Part shown: positions 24,830 to 33,591 of the stretch, piece by piece | Position numbering within the stretch: the stretch's first letter is position 1 | How the letters are laid out: each line of letters starts with the position of its first letter | Source of the DNA: Caldilineales bacterium | Lineage (GTDB): Bacteria; Chloroflexota; Anaerolineae; J102 | Direction of reading: 5' to 3' | Length of the DNA stretch: 64,000 nucleotides | Assembly (NCBI GenBank): GCA_024102915.1 | Contig: JAGFJG010000090.1 | Location: forward strand, 32,877-96,876 | Program-made: the position numbers and the translations under genes | Notes under the pieces: model-generated | Databases searched by the model: none | Seen by the model: only the letters and a program-made list of their open reading frames with translations | What the model was told of the DNA's origin: nothing

Positions 24830-26257
24830 ATGGCTGAGAAATTCCTGCGCGTGCACAAGGGGCTTTTGGTGGCGTTCGATGGCGTACTGGTCATCGCCGC
24901 GTTCTATCTGGCCTGGTATGTGCGATACGAACTGGAATGGTATCGCAGCGTCGATCCGGCATCCTATACCGAGTTCGATTTTTATCTCTGGATCGCGGTG
25001 TTGGCGGCGTTCCTGATCATCCTGGCGTTTTACATGGAGGGGCTTTACCGCTTGCGCCGGGGGACGGGCTATCTGGATGAATTCTATCGGCTGTTCAATG
25101 GCGTGACCACGGTCACCATCGTGTTGATGGTAGGGAACTTTATGTTCCAGCCGGCCTATCATTCACGCCTTGTTTATGGTATCGCCGGGATACTCATCCT
25201 GGTATTCACCGCCACCGGTCGGGCATTGAATCGCCAATTCGTGGCCTGGTTGCGAAGTCGCGGCGCTGGCATTCGCCGTGTCGTACTCGTCGGCGCGGGC
25301 GAGGTCAGTCGCCGCATTATGCGCGTATTGCTGGCGAATCGCGCTTTGGGCTATGAAGTCGTCGGGTTTCTCGATGATAATCCTGAGCGAGGCAGTAGAG
25401 ATATTGGCCCCTTCCCGGCGCTTGGCCCCATCGATAATCTGCCAGAGATCATCAGCGAGAGGCGTGTCGACGAAGTGATCATCACATTGCCCTGGCAATA
25501 CCACCGGCGCATCATGAGCGTTCTGGATCAATGCGAACGGTTGGGCGTCCGCACCCGCGTCGTGCCCGATGTCCTGCAAATGAGTTTGGACCGCGTACAC
25601 GTCGAGGTGATCGAAGGCATTCCGATGCTAGGAATGCGGCAGGGTTCTTTCACCGGCCCGCGTTCGGCTGTCAAGCGGACGATGGATATTTTACTGACCG
25701 GATTCGGCCTGGTGCTGATGGCGCCATTGATGATCATCATTGCCATTCTGATCAAACTGGATTCATCTGGCCCCGCCCTGTTCGTGCAAGAACGCATTGG
25801 CCGCAACGGCAAGCCCTTCCACGCTTACAAATTCCGCACCATGGTCGTCGAAGCCGAGGCGATGCGCGAGCAATTGACGGCGTTCAACGAGGCTGACGGC
25901 CCGCTTTTCAAGATGCGAAATGATCCGCGCACCACGCGGGTGGGGCGTCATTTACGGCGGTTCAGCCTGGACGAATTGCCGCAAACGATTAACGTTCTGC
26001 GTGGCGAAATGAGCCTGGTTGGCCCTCGTCCAGGGCTGCCGGCGGAAGTCGCCGCGTACGAGCCCTGGCATCGGAAGCGCCTGGAAGCAATGCCCGGACT
26101 CACCGGCTTGTGGCAGGTATCTGGACGGTCGGACCTGGGCTTTGACGAAATGATGCTGCTCGATATTTACTATGTCGAAAACTGGTCTCCCGTGCTGGAT
26201 ATGAGCATTTTGTTGCGTACGCTCCCCAAAGTCCTCTTCGGTAATGGGGCCTATTAA
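24830..26257 (+). CDS. Polyprenyl-phosphate sugar phosphotransferase (WbaP/WcaJ type)
   Basis: 475 aa, full-length for the family. Four N-terminal membrane helices are followed by a CoA-binding-3-like Rossmann domain (VVLVGAGEVSRRIM near 148-161). A re-entrant helix (about 288-308) leads to the Bac_transf catalytic domain, with FVQERIGRNGKPF, YKFRTM, the Asp-Glu dyad in FSLDELPQ, LVGPRPG, and GLTGLWQVSGRS. It transfers a hexose-1-phosphate from a nucleotide sugar to undecaprenyl phosphate, the first committed step of exopolysaccharide repeat-unit synthesis. It directly follows the GT4 gene. No Wzx/Wzy/Wzz genes are in view, so export and polymerisation are encoded elsewhere. Confidence 0.93.
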   Translation: MAEKFLRVHKGLLVAFDGVLVIAAFYLAWYVRYELEWYRSVDPASYTEFDFYLWIAVLAAFLIILAFYMEGLYRLRRGTGYLDEFYRLFNGVTTVTIVLMVGNFMFQPAYHSRLVYGIAGILILVFTATGRALNRQFVAWLRSRGAGIRRVVLVGAGEVSRRIMRVLLANRALGYEVVGFLDDNPERGSRDIGPFPALGPIDNLPEIISERRVDEVIITLPWQYHRRIMSVLDQCERLGVRTRVVPDVLQMSLDRVHVEVIEGIPMLGMRQGSFTGPRSAVKRTMDILLTGFGLVLMAPLMIIIAILIKLDSSGPALFVQERIGRNGKPFHAYKFRTMVVEAEAMREQLTAFNEADGPLFKMRNDPRTTRVGRHLRRFSLDELPQTINVLRGEMSLVGPRPGLPAEVAAYEPWHRKRLEAMPGLTGLWQVSGRSDLGFDEMMLLDIYYVENWSPVLDMSILLRTLPKVLFGNGAY

Positions 26258-26277
26258 CTTCAACCGAGAACACGCAT

Positions 26278-27519
26278 ATGGTCTTCTCTTCCCTCACCTA
26301 CCGCAATAGCGATCCCGTCCGCAAGGACGCCAACAACGATGCAAGCGCCTGTATTGGCTTTCTACAGAGGTTGGTGCAGACCCCCAGCTTATCGGGTCAG
26401 GAAGCGGCCGTCGCTCGACTCGTGACGGCCGAAATGCATCGTCTGAATTATCCCGACGTGCGCGTGGATCGCATCGGCAATATCATTGGCCGGTACGGCA
26501 AGCCGGGCGGCCCCATCCTGCTTCTCAACGGCCATATGGACACGGTTGGCGTCGGCGATCCGGGAGCGTGGACGCGCGATCCTTTTGGCGGCGAGATCAT
26601 CGACGGCTATCTCTACGGTCGCGGCAGCGTGGATATGAAAGGCCCCCTGGCGGCGATGATCCATGGCGTGGGCCTGCTGGCGGCGCGTGGCGTCGAACTG
26701 CCCGGCGAAGTGATCGTCGCCGCGGTGGTGCAGGAAGAGCCGACCGAGGGCATGGCCATGCGCGTTTTGGTGGAGGAGGAAGGCGTGCGACCCGATTGGG
26801 TCGTCCTGGGCGAACCCACGAACATGCAGGTCGCGCGGGGTCAGCGCGGGCGCATGGAAATCAAAGTCGAGGTACTGGGGAGATCCTGTCATGCGTCCGA
26901 GCCGGATGCCGGGGAGAATGCTCTTTCCAACGCCGCCCGCCTGATTTTTGGCCTGGATCTGTTAGGAGCGAATTTGATGAACGACGCCGTGTTAGGGCGA
27001 GGGACGCTGGCCGTCACCCAATTAACGACGGTGGCGGGCAGCCGCAACGTAATCCCCGATCGTTGCGACATGGTCATCGACCGTCGCCTCACCCTGGGTG
27101 AAACCCCGAACCGGGCTTTGGCCGAAGTGGAAACGACTCTGCAACGCGAGGGCGTGCGCGGGACCGTGGATGTGAGCAATTATCGCAGCGTCAGCTACAG
27201 CGGCTACGAAACTTCTGGCCCCGAAATCTATCCCGCCTGGCTGCTGGCCGAAGATCATCCCCTGCTGCGTCGCGCTTGCGATTCTCTGGAACGCAGCCTG
27301 GGCCGCCGACCGCCCTTGCGCACCTGGCCTTTCTCGACCGATGGCGTATATACGATGGGCATGGTCGGCATCCCCACCATTGGCTTCGGGCCGGGCGAGT
27401 CGCGCCGTGCCCATACCAGCGACGAACGCATTCTGTTGGATGACGTCAACCGGGCGGTCCCGGCCTACGCCGCGCTGGTCGTCGATCTCCTCCATTATCT
27501 GGCTCGCCCAAACCGGTGA
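26278..27519 (+). CDS. M20-family metallohydrolase (ArgE/DapE/YgeY-like)
   Basis: 413 aa, typical length. Metal-site motifs in order: NGHMDTV (about 88), GRGSVDMKGPLAAM (about 116-129), QEEPTEG (about 155, general-base Glu), VLGEPT (about 178), and a C-terminal GFGPGESRRAHTSDE with the last His ligand. A dimerisation domain lies between about 195 and 305. Such enzymes cleave amide bonds of N-acyl amino acids or dipeptides with two zinc or cobalt ions. The substrate cannot be read from sequence; YgeY-type deacylase is the closest call. It starts 20 bp after the phosphotransferase gene and may ride on the exopolysaccharide transcript. Confidence 0.88.
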   Translation: MVFSSLTYRNSDPVRKDANNDASACIGFLQRLVQTPSLSGQEAAVARLVTAEMHRLNYPDVRVDRIGNIIGRYGKPGGPILLLNGHMDTVGVGDPGAWTRDPFGGEIIDGYLYGRGSVDMKGPLAAMIHGVGLLAARGVELPGEVIVAAVVQEEPTEGMAMRVLVEEEGVRPDWVVLGEPTNMQVARGQRGRMEIKVEVLGRSCHASEPDAGENALSNAARLIFGLDLLGANLMNDAVLGRGTLAVTQLTTVAGSRNVIPDRCDMVIDRRLTLGETPNRALAEVETTLQREGVRGTVDVSNYRSVSYSGYETSGPEIYPAWLLAEDHPLLRRACDSLERSLGRRPPLRTWPFSTDGVYTMGMVGIPTIGFGPGESRRAHTSDERILLDDVNRAVPAYAALVVDLLHYLARPNR

Positions 27520-27623
27520 TTATCCCAATCGAAGCCTGATAAAGCGCGACTTCTCTCGGCTTGATTTGCGTCGGACTGTGGGAATGTCGTAACTTTGCGC
27601 GTGCATCACTGGATCACACCTCT

Positions 27624-29150
27624 ATGATTTCACTGCTCCAATCGCTTGTGCCGTATGCATACCAGTTCTTTGGCGTATTGCTCACCCTTTACGGCCTCTT
27701 CGTGTTTTCTACACTCATTGTTTTTTTCGTCCATCGCCGCCGTCATGACTGGCCCATGCCGGATGCGCCGATAGAGGATTGGCCTGCCGTCACCGTGCAG
27801 TTGCCAATCTACAACGAACCCAGGGTCGCCGTACGGCTCTTGCAGGCGGTGGCCGATTTCGATTACCCGGCAGACAGGCTGCAAATCCAGGTGCTGGATG
27901 ATTCCACCGATCAGACGGCGTCGGTTCTCGCCCGCCAGGCGGTCGGATTACGACGGCAGCGCGGTCTCAACATCAGCTATCATCACCGGCACGACCGCAC
28001 GGGCTACAAAGCTGGGGCGTTGGCCGCAGCTCTTCCCGCCGCCAGCGGCGAATTCATCGCTGTCTTTGACGCAGATTTCGTGCCGCCGCCTTCCTGGTTG
28101 CGAGAGTCCCTGCCCGCACTTATCGCGAATGAAAACCTGGCCTTTGTGCAGACGCGTTGGGCGCATCTGAACCGTCATCAAAACATCCTGACCGCGGCGC
28201 AAAGCCTGGCTCTCGATGGTCATTTTGTCGTGGAGCAACAGGCGCGTTCGGCTGCCGGGTTGCTGCAAAATTTCAACGGCAGCGGCGGGTTGTGGCGGCG
28301 GCGCGCCATCGTCGAAGCCGGAGGATGGACGGCGGACACCGTTACCGAAGACCTTGACCTCTCGTACCGCGCCCAATTGCGGGGCTGGCGCGGCGCGTAT
28401 CTCAACCAGGTCGCCGCCCCAGCGGAATTGCCGCCCCTGATCTCCAGCTTCAGACGCCAGCAACGGCGTTGGGCCAAAGGTTCAGCCCAAACGTTGCGCA
28501 AACTCGCGCCCGAATTACGGCGCAGCGACCGGCCATTGTGGAAGAAGGTCTATGCCTTCGGCCATCTCGCCGGATACGCCACGCATCTGCCGCTGCTCAT
28601 GCTTCTGGCGCTCACCCTGCCGATGGCGCTGACCCCCGACCGAACGCTGCCCCTGCCCTTCATTGGCTCGATTTCACTACTGGTTTCGATTGCACCTTTC
28701 TTGCTTTATGCCGCAGCCCAGAATCATCTTGATCATTGGCAGGGATTGCGTAGATTGTGGGCTTTGCCATTTCTGGCGATGCTCTCTTTGGGCATGTCCC
28801 CGGCGATCGGGCAATCCGTTTGGGATGGGTTCAGGCATGGCGGCGGAGCCTTCGAGCGCACGCCCAAACAGGGCGCGGGTCCCGCCCATTCGGCCTTGCC
28901 CAAAGACACGAACTGGCGGCAGTTTTACCCGGAGATGCTGGCCCTGACCTATGCCATCCTGACGCTGCTGGTGATCTCATGGACAGGCGCATGGGGGTTG
29001 GCGCCGTTGCCAATCCTCTTTAGCCTCGGTTGCAGCTTCGTTCTCATCCACGGCATCCGCGACGCCTGGCGGATGCGTCCTCTGCGCGCCAGCGCCGGAG
29101 GGCAGCGGGGGCCGGCGCTCGCCAGCCCTGGGGATATTTATTCTCACTAA
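27624..29150 (+). CDS. Processive GT2 glycosyltransferase (cellulose/mannan-synthase-like)
   Basis: 508 aa from ATG 27624; the upstream in-frame extension lacks family similarity. One N-terminal helix (12-36) precedes a GT-A domain with VLDDSTDQT (90-98), YKAGAL (128-133), FDADFVPP (148-155, DxD), FNGSGGLWRR (217-226), TEDLDLSYRA (241-250) and QQRRWAKGS (279-287). These are all the D, DxD, TED and QxxRW motifs of processive synthases. Four or more helices follow. The last 20 residues are Gly/Ala/Pro-rich and atypical. Likely polymerises a beta-linked glycan, such as a mannan or glucan, while extruding it. Its stop TAA shares a base with the next start (TAATG). Confidence 0.88.
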   Translation: MISLLQSLVPYAYQFFGVLLTLYGLFVFSTLIVFFVHRRRHDWPMPDAPIEDWPAVTVQLPIYNEPRVAVRLLQAVADFDYPADRLQIQVLDDSTDQTASVLARQAVGLRRQRGLNISYHHRHDRTGYKAGALAAALPAASGEFIAVFDADFVPPPSWLRESLPALIANENLAFVQTRWAHLNRHQNILTAAQSLALDGHFVVEQQARSAAGLLQNFNGSGGLWRRRAIVEAGGWTADTVTEDLDLSYRAQLRGWRGAYLNQVAAPAELPPLISSFRRQQRRWAKGSAQTLRKLAPELRRSDRPLWKKVYAFGHLAGYATHLPLLMLLALTLPMALTPDRTLPLPFIGSISLLVSIAPFLLYAAAQNHLDHWQGLRRLWALPFLAMLSLGMSPAIGQSVWDGFRHGGGAFERTPKQGAGPAHSALPKDTNWRQFYPEMLALTYAILTLLVISWTGAWGLAPLPILFSLGCSFVLIHGIRDAWRMRPLRASAGGQRGPALASPGDIYSH

Positions 29151-30310
29151 TGCCTGTATGGGCGGCGCTGCTAATCTGGCTGATCAGCCTGACCGCATTG
29201 GGGATCGCTCTCAAGACGGTCGCGCAGTTACGTCGTCCCGCTGAACCCATATCGCTTTCAGATGAACTTGTCGCTATTGTTATTCCCTGCAAAGGCGTTG
29301 AGCCAACCCTGCCCACTCTGCTCGATGCCCTGACAGCGCTGGACCTTCCGCGCTACCGCGTTTTCTTCACAATCGCCAGCGCCGAAGATTCAGCCCTGCC
29401 GCTGATTCATGCCTGGCTTCAGCAGCACACCAGCCGGGGCGAATGCGTCATTTTCTCACCCCCGCCTGGCCTCGATGGCAAAATCGGAAATATGATTGGC
29501 GGCATGCGAGCGGCATTGGCGGCTGACGCAGGCTTTATCGCCTTTGTCGATTCCGACACCCTGCCCTCGCCTCAGTTCTTCGCACGTTTATTAGCGCCGC
29601 TGCAAAATGGAGAAATCCATCTCGTCACGGGTGCGCGGGTTTTAACGCCGACGGAGGATTCGTTGGCGCAATGGGCGGTCAGCCTTTGGATGCAGTGCAG
29701 CCTGCCCGGAGTTGTTCAGCCGCAATGGGGCAGCGCCTGGGGCGGGGCGATGGCGCTGCGAGCCGATATTCTGCGAAAACTGGATTTGGATTCGATCTGG
29801 CGCAACGCCTATTCCGACGATCACACCCTGTCGTCAGCGATACGAGCGCAGGGCGGACGAATCGCATTTGCGTCGGGTTGTTTTCTGGCCAACCCGATTC
29901 ATGGCGGCTGGCCTGAGACCTTCGATTTTATGATTCGCCAACTGCTTGTCTTGCGCCTGCATGATCGGCGTCTCTGGCTTGTTTCCTGGCTGTTTATCTA
30001 TCCCCTGCTTCTGCCGTTCCTCGCCGTTGCGCTATGGATACAGGGCGATCTCCTGACTGCCCTGACTGCCCTAACCGCTTTACTGCCACTGGCGGCGGCC
30101 CTCATCCTACTGAACGAGGCTGCGGCGACAGGTCTGGATCGCCCGCAAATGCGGTTGCGCAATCAACCCCTAATCCATCGAATCCTGACGCCGCTCAGCT
30201 TAATAGCCCTACACCCTTACGCGCTTGTTCGCACAGCCTTGTTGCGGCGATTTTTCTGGCGAGGACGCTGGTACAAAACCCAGGCGACCGGCATCCGCCC
30301 CCTTGATTGA
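29150..30310 (+). CDS. GT2/GT21-type glycosyltransferase (ceramide-glucosyltransferase-like)
   Basis: 386 aa from ATG 29150, overlapping the previous stop by one base. An N-terminal helix (2-24) leads to a GT-A domain: VAIVIPCKGVEP (41-52), PPGLDGKIGNMIGG (105-118), FVDSDTLPS (132-140, DxD), WGSAWGGAMALR, and NAYSDDHTLS, the acidic acceptor motif of HpnI/GT21 enzymes. C-terminal helices lie near 285-330. It may glycosylate a lipid or act with the preceding synthase. The stop codon lies inside a TTGACGAA/TTCGTCAA inverted repeat. Confidence 0.82.
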   Translation: MPVWAALLIWLISLTALGIALKTVAQLRRPAEPISLSDELVAIVIPCKGVEPTLPTLLDALTALDLPRYRVFFTIASAEDSALPLIHAWLQQHTSRGECVIFSPPPGLDGKIGNMIGGMRAALAADAGFIAFVDSDTLPSPQFFARLLAPLQNGEIHLVTGARVLTPTEDSLAQWAVSLWMQCSLPGVVQPQWGSAWGGAMALRADILRKLDLDSIWRNAYSDDHTLSSAIRAQGGRIAFASGCFLANPIHGGWPETFDFMIRQLLVLRLHDRRLWLVSWLFIYPLLLPFLAVALWIQGDLLTALTALTALLPLAAALILLNEAAATGLDRPQMRLRNQPLIHRILTPLSLIALHPYALVRTALLRRFFWRGRWYKTQATGIRPLD

Positions 30311-30345
30311 CGAAAACCATTCGTCCCAACATCCCCTTTCGTCAA
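30307..30345. repeat. Short inverted-repeat element, GACGAA type, copy 2
   Basis: TTGACGAA (30307-30314) and TTCGTCAA (30338-30345) are perfect complements. The TGA stop of the upstream glycosyltransferase is bases 30308-30310 of this element. It may also act as a weak 3' hairpin. Confidence 0.65.
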
Positions 30346-30398
30346 AGTTCGTCGCCTGATCAAGCAAGCTGGACAATCTCGAATAGTTACTCCGGCAA

Positions 30399-30428
30399 TT
30401 CCAAATCGATCGAAGGGTCTGCTATACT
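30399..30428 (+). promoter_or_regulatory. Putative promoter of the proline dehydrogenase unit
   Basis: TTCCAA (30399-30404), an 18-bp spacer and TATACT (30423-30428) lie 50 bp before the start codon. Moderate match to the sigma-70 consensus. Confidence 0.5.
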
Positions 30429-30478
30429 GCCGGATATCCTGAGTCGCCGTCTGCCAGCCATTTCTTTGGAGATATGCG

Positions 30479-31405
30479 ATGTTGCGAAACAGCTTGCTGG
30501 CGTTATCACGCAGCAGCAAAGCCCGAAATTTTGTCACCGGATTCGGCCCGGCCAAGCGCGTCGCCCGCCGCTTTGTGGCCGGCGAAACCCGGCCAGAAGC
30601 TCTGGAAGCCATCCGCCAGCTCAACGCCATTGGGCTGCTGGCGACGGTGGATTATCTGGGTGAGCACTGCACCGAGCGCGAAGCCGCAACCGCCAATGTC
30701 AACGAATACCTGGCGTTGTTAAAGGATATCCGGGCGGAGGATTTGCGCAGCGGCGTTTCGTTGAAGCTTTCGGCCATCGGCCTGCACATCGACCCCGAAT
30801 TCTGTTTCGAGAATGTGAGACAGATCGTGGCGGAAGCGCAGCGGCAGAATCGCTTTGTGCGCATCGACATCGAAGAATCCGACCTGGTCGATATCACGCT
30901 GGACATCTACCGCAGACTCCGCGCCGAGTTCGACAACGTGGGCATGGTGTTGCAGGCATACCTGTTTCGCACCAGGGCGGATATGCAGGCATTGATCGAC
31001 GAAGGCATCGCCGACCTGAGGCTGGTCAAAGGCGCGTACGATGAGCCGCCGGAGATCGCATGGCAGGAACGCGGCAAAATTCAACAGGAGATGATCGATC
31101 TCTGCCAGACGTTGTTGGCGGCGGAAAAGGAAGGCAAAGGCCGGCTGGCCGTGGGCTCGCATGATGATCTGGTCTACAACCCGATGTGCGAGTTCTCGGT
31201 GGGAAAAGCCATCGATCCGAGCACGTGGGAGATCCAGTTCCTCTATGGCATTCGCCGTGACGAACAATTGCGCCTGGCCGAAGAAGGCTATCGTCTGCGC
31301 ATTTACGTGCCCTATGGGCAATCCTGGTATCCCTATTTCATGCGGCGGCTGGCCGAGCGCCCGGCGAATCTCTTCTTTTTCCTGCGGGCATTGGCGGGCG
31401 ATTGA
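30479..31405 (+). CDS. Proline dehydrogenase (monofunctional PRODH)
   Basis: 308 aa, the size of stand-alone bacterial PRODH, from ATG 30479 with a TTGGAG site. It folds as a beta/alpha barrel carrying FAD: SLKLSAIGLHID (about 94-105), VRIDIEESDLVD (about 127-138), LQAYLFRTRADM, LRLVKGAYDEP, LAVGSHDD, and the C-terminal signature YRLRIYVPYGQSWYPYFMRRLAERP that closes over proline. It oxidises L-proline to pyrroline-5-carboxylate and feeds electrons to quinone. No P5C dehydrogenase gene is adjacent. The TGA stop overlaps the next ATG by one base. Confidence 0.94.
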   Translation: MLRNSLLALSRSSKARNFVTGFGPAKRVARRFVAGETRPEALEAIRQLNAIGLLATVDYLGEHCTEREAATANVNEYLALLKDIRAEDLRSGVSLKLSAIGLHIDPEFCFENVRQIVAEAQRQNRFVRIDIEESDLVDITLDIYRRLRAEFDNVGMVLQAYLFRTRADMQALIDEGIADLRLVKGAYDEPPEIAWQERGKIQQEMIDLCQTLLAAEKEGKGRLAVGSHDDLVYNPMCEFSVGKAIDPSTWEIQFLYGIRRDEQLRLAEEGYRLRIYVPYGQSWYPYFMRRLAERPANLFFFLRALAGD

Positions 31406-32172
31406 TGACGCCTGCAAAGCCCCTGGCGGACCGCACCGCCGTCATCACCGGGTCGGGGCGCGGGATTGGCAGCGCCATCGCCGTGGAATTGGCGGCAATG
31501 GGGGCGAATGTGGCGGTCAATTACTTCCGCAACCGGGCTCCGGCTGAGGAAACCGCCAGGGCGATTACGGAAGCCGGAGGAAAAGCGATTGTGGTGAAAG
31601 CGCATGTCGGCAAGCGCGAACAGATCGAACGCCTGATCGCTACCGCAGCCGAGGCTTTTGGCGGGGTGGATATTTTCGTGGCGAATGCAGCGTCGGGCGT
31701 GCCACGACCCCTGTTGGAACAAGACGACCGCGAGTGGGACTGGACGGTAGACATCAACGCCCGCTCCTTGTTCCACGGCGTGAAGGCGGCCGCGCCTTTG
31801 ATGATGACCAATCACTGGGGCCGGGTGATTGGCGTGACCTCGGCGGGATCACGGCGGACGATCCCCAATTACGGCATCGTTGGCATCAGTAAATCGGCTA
31901 TCGAAACGCTGATCCGCTACTTCGCCGTGGAACTTGCGCCGATGGGGATTATTTGCAATGCTGTTTCGCCGGGCGTGGTGCGTACGGATGCGGTCACGCA
32001 TTTCCCCGACTGGGAGGAAATGGTCGAGGCCGCCGCTGCGCGCACCCCCACCGGCGGGCTGGTCACCGCCGAGGAGGTGGCCCAACTGGTCGGCTATCTC
32101 TGCACCGACGCCGCCCGCAATATTGTCGGCCAGACGCTGGTCATCGATGGCGGTTATGAGATATTGCCATAG
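31405..32172 (+). CDS. Short-chain dehydrogenase, enoyl-ACP reductase (FabL)-like
   Basis: 255 aa from ATG 31405. The Rossmann motif VITGSGRGIGSAIA is near 12-25, VANAASG near 90-96, and the active site YGIVGISKSA near 155-164. The Tyr-x6-Lys spacing is that of enoyl-ACP reductases (FabI/FabL), rather than the YxxxK of ordinary SDRs. The C-terminus has GQTLVIDGGYEILP, also FabL-like. It may reduce trans-2-enoyl-ACP in fatty acid synthesis with NAD(P)H. Its coupling to proline dehydrogenase is curious and may be only operonic convenience; another oxidoreductase role is possible. Confidence 0.8.
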   Translation: MTPAKPLADRTAVITGSGRGIGSAIAVELAAMGANVAVNYFRNRAPAEETARAITEAGGKAIVVKAHVGKREQIERLIATAAEAFGGVDIFVANAASGVPRPLLEQDDREWDWTVDINARSLFHGVKAAAPLMMTNHWGRVIGVTSAGSRRTIPNYGIVGISKSAIETLIRYFAVELAPMGIICNAVSPGVVRTDAVTHFPDWEEMVEAAAARTPTGGLVTAEEVAQLVGYLCTDAARNIVGQTLVIDGGYEILP

Positions 32173-32246
32173 ACACGGATATCAACCCATTCGCCCCGGA
32201 ATGACGGAACGAAAACAAACCGGACACGGAGGGCACAGAGGAAATC

Positions 32247-32765
32247 ATGAACGACCGCAAAACCCACATTCGCCAGAAGATGGAAGCGGCACGGGTGCTG
32301 TTGGTGGATGTCGCCTCGCAGATCGATGACGGGACGGCCGTGGCCAGCACCGAGAACCCCAACTGGCGCGTGCGCGACATCCTGGCGCATGTTTCTGCCG
32401 CCGAAGCCGGGCTGCTGGCGACTGTGCAACGATTTCTGGCCGGTACAGAATTGCCGCCAGGGTTCAGCCTGGATTATTGGAATCAGCGGCAGGTCGAGAA
32501 ACGGGCAGAGGCCGGGGTGGCCGATCTGCTGGCTGCACTGGCCGACAGCCGCAGCCAGGCATGGGCGCTGCTTGACAGCCTCCGAGAAAGCGATCTCGAT
32601 GTGGTCGGCGTGCATCCGGCCGGATTCCGCACCACGGTCGCCGGGCTGTTCTATACCATCGCCAATCACGAGATCGACCACGGCAACGAAATGCGCCGGG
32701 CTATGGGATTACCAGTCAAGGTTACGGCCGACTGGAAATTGGCGTTACAAATGGAGGGTGAATGA
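32247..32765 (+). CDS. DinB-superfamily protein, first paralogue
   Basis: 172 aa. A four-helix DinB/YfiT-like bundle with metal-ligand positions visible: WRVRDILAHVSAAE (first His near 49) and FYTIANHEIDHGNEMRRA (paired His near 140-144). DinB-like enzymes are metal-dependent thiol-S-transferases or hydrolases working with bacillithiol or mycothiol in some lineages; substrates are mostly unknown. It overlaps the second DinB gene by 4 bp (ATGA), and the two share layout and likely arose by tandem duplication. Confidence 0.8.
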   Translation: MNDRKTHIRQKMEAARVLLVDVASQIDDGTAVASTENPNWRVRDILAHVSAAEAGLLATVQRFLAGTELPPGFSLDYWNQRQVEKRAEAGVADLLAALADSRSQAWALLDSLRESDLDVVGVHPAGFRTTVAGLFYTIANHEIDHGNEMRRAMGLPVKVTADWKLALQMEGE

Positions 32766-33229
32766 TGAGCAAACGCGACGCGTTGCGGCAGCGCCTGTTG
32801 CAAAGTCAGGAAGATGTGCTGGCGACGGTTTCCGGACTGGACGCCGAACAGAGTTCGCTGCTCGCCAATGAGGGTTGGTCTGTGCGAGAGATGCTGGCGC
32901 ATCTCGCTTCGGCGGAACTGGGACATTGCCAGGTGGTTCAGCGACTGCTGCAAGGCAAAGATACCAAGGCGGAAGACTTCGATCTCGACACCTTCAACAA
33001 TGCCGAAGTCAACGCCCGTCAGGATCGCTCTGTGACCGAGATACTGGAGGAGTACCGGGCCAATCGCTCTGCGACGCTGGAATTGCTCGATACAATAGAT
33101 GAATCGGACTGGGAGAAGAGCGGGTATCATCCCGGCGGTTTCGATACCACGATCGAGGGGGTTTTTCGGGTGATATCCATCCACGAAAAACGACATTTGC
33201 GCGAGATCAAGTCTGCGCTGGCGCCATAA
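32762..33229 (+). CDS. DinB-superfamily protein, second paralogue
   Basis: 155 aa from ATG 32762 overlapping the previous stop. Motifs parallel the first copy: WSVREMLAHLASAELGH (near 39-55) and FRVISIHEKRHLREIKS (near 137-153), giving the expected His triad. Divergence from its neighbour is high, so the duplication is old or the two were recruited separately. A coupled pair could form a heterodimer; this is inference. A hairpin follows immediately after the stop. Confidence 0.8.
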   Translation: MMSKRDALRQRLLQSQEDVLATVSGLDAEQSSLLANEGWSVREMLAHLASAELGHCQVVQRLLQGKDTKAEDFDLDTFNNAEVNARQDRSVTEILEEYRANRSATLELLDTIDESDWEKSGYHPGGFDTTIEGVFRVISIHEKRHLREIKSALAP

Positions 33230-33232
33230 AAA

Positions 33233-33260
33233 AGTAGAGGCGCTATTTCACGCCTCTACT
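33233..33260. repeat. Perfect 10-bp hairpin (AGTAGAGGCG type)
   Basis: AGTAGAGGCG (33233-33242) pairs with CGCCTCTACT (33251-33260) around an 8-nt loop, directly after the second DinB stop. There is no T-run on the plus strand, but six A before it would give a U-run on the minus strand. It could be a terminator for DinB or a dispersed element. Confidence 0.65.
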
Positions 33261-33591
33261 TGCATGGCTTTTACTTTTATTGCTTTCTCAGGTTGGTGTC
33301 CCCCAACACCAACAGTCAAAAACTGCAAGAGTATAAGCCTGTCATCGTGACAAAGACGGTGGCTTTTTGGCTTCTGACGCCCTTGTCAAGAAGAGAATCC
33401 TTGCCAGGATGGCGTTGGCAAGGTGAGTTCCCCCTTCCCACCAGACCGCAGACGCATCCTGGCTGAAGGTGATGACGCAGAAGTGCCCACGAAGACACGG
33501 GCGCGCGTAAAGTTTAAGAAAAGGACCCGTAACCAGGTCATGATTGGCGTAACTACTGCACGAAGCGCGCATTGATTTCCCGGCCGGGAAG
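33261..33591. other. 331-bp gap without convincing gene
   Basis: Short frames here have no family similarity and no ribosome sites. TTGGTGT/ACACCAA (near 33294-33313) is a 7-bp inverted repeat. Composition is lower in GC than the flanks. The gap lies between the convergent DinB and membrane-protein genes. It may be remnant DNA; nothing functional is evident. Confidence 0.4.

Noticed and set aside
33261..33591. Short open frames of 60-76 codons in the gap
   Set aside because: No ribosome sites, no recognisable motif, and frames on both strands overlap each other.
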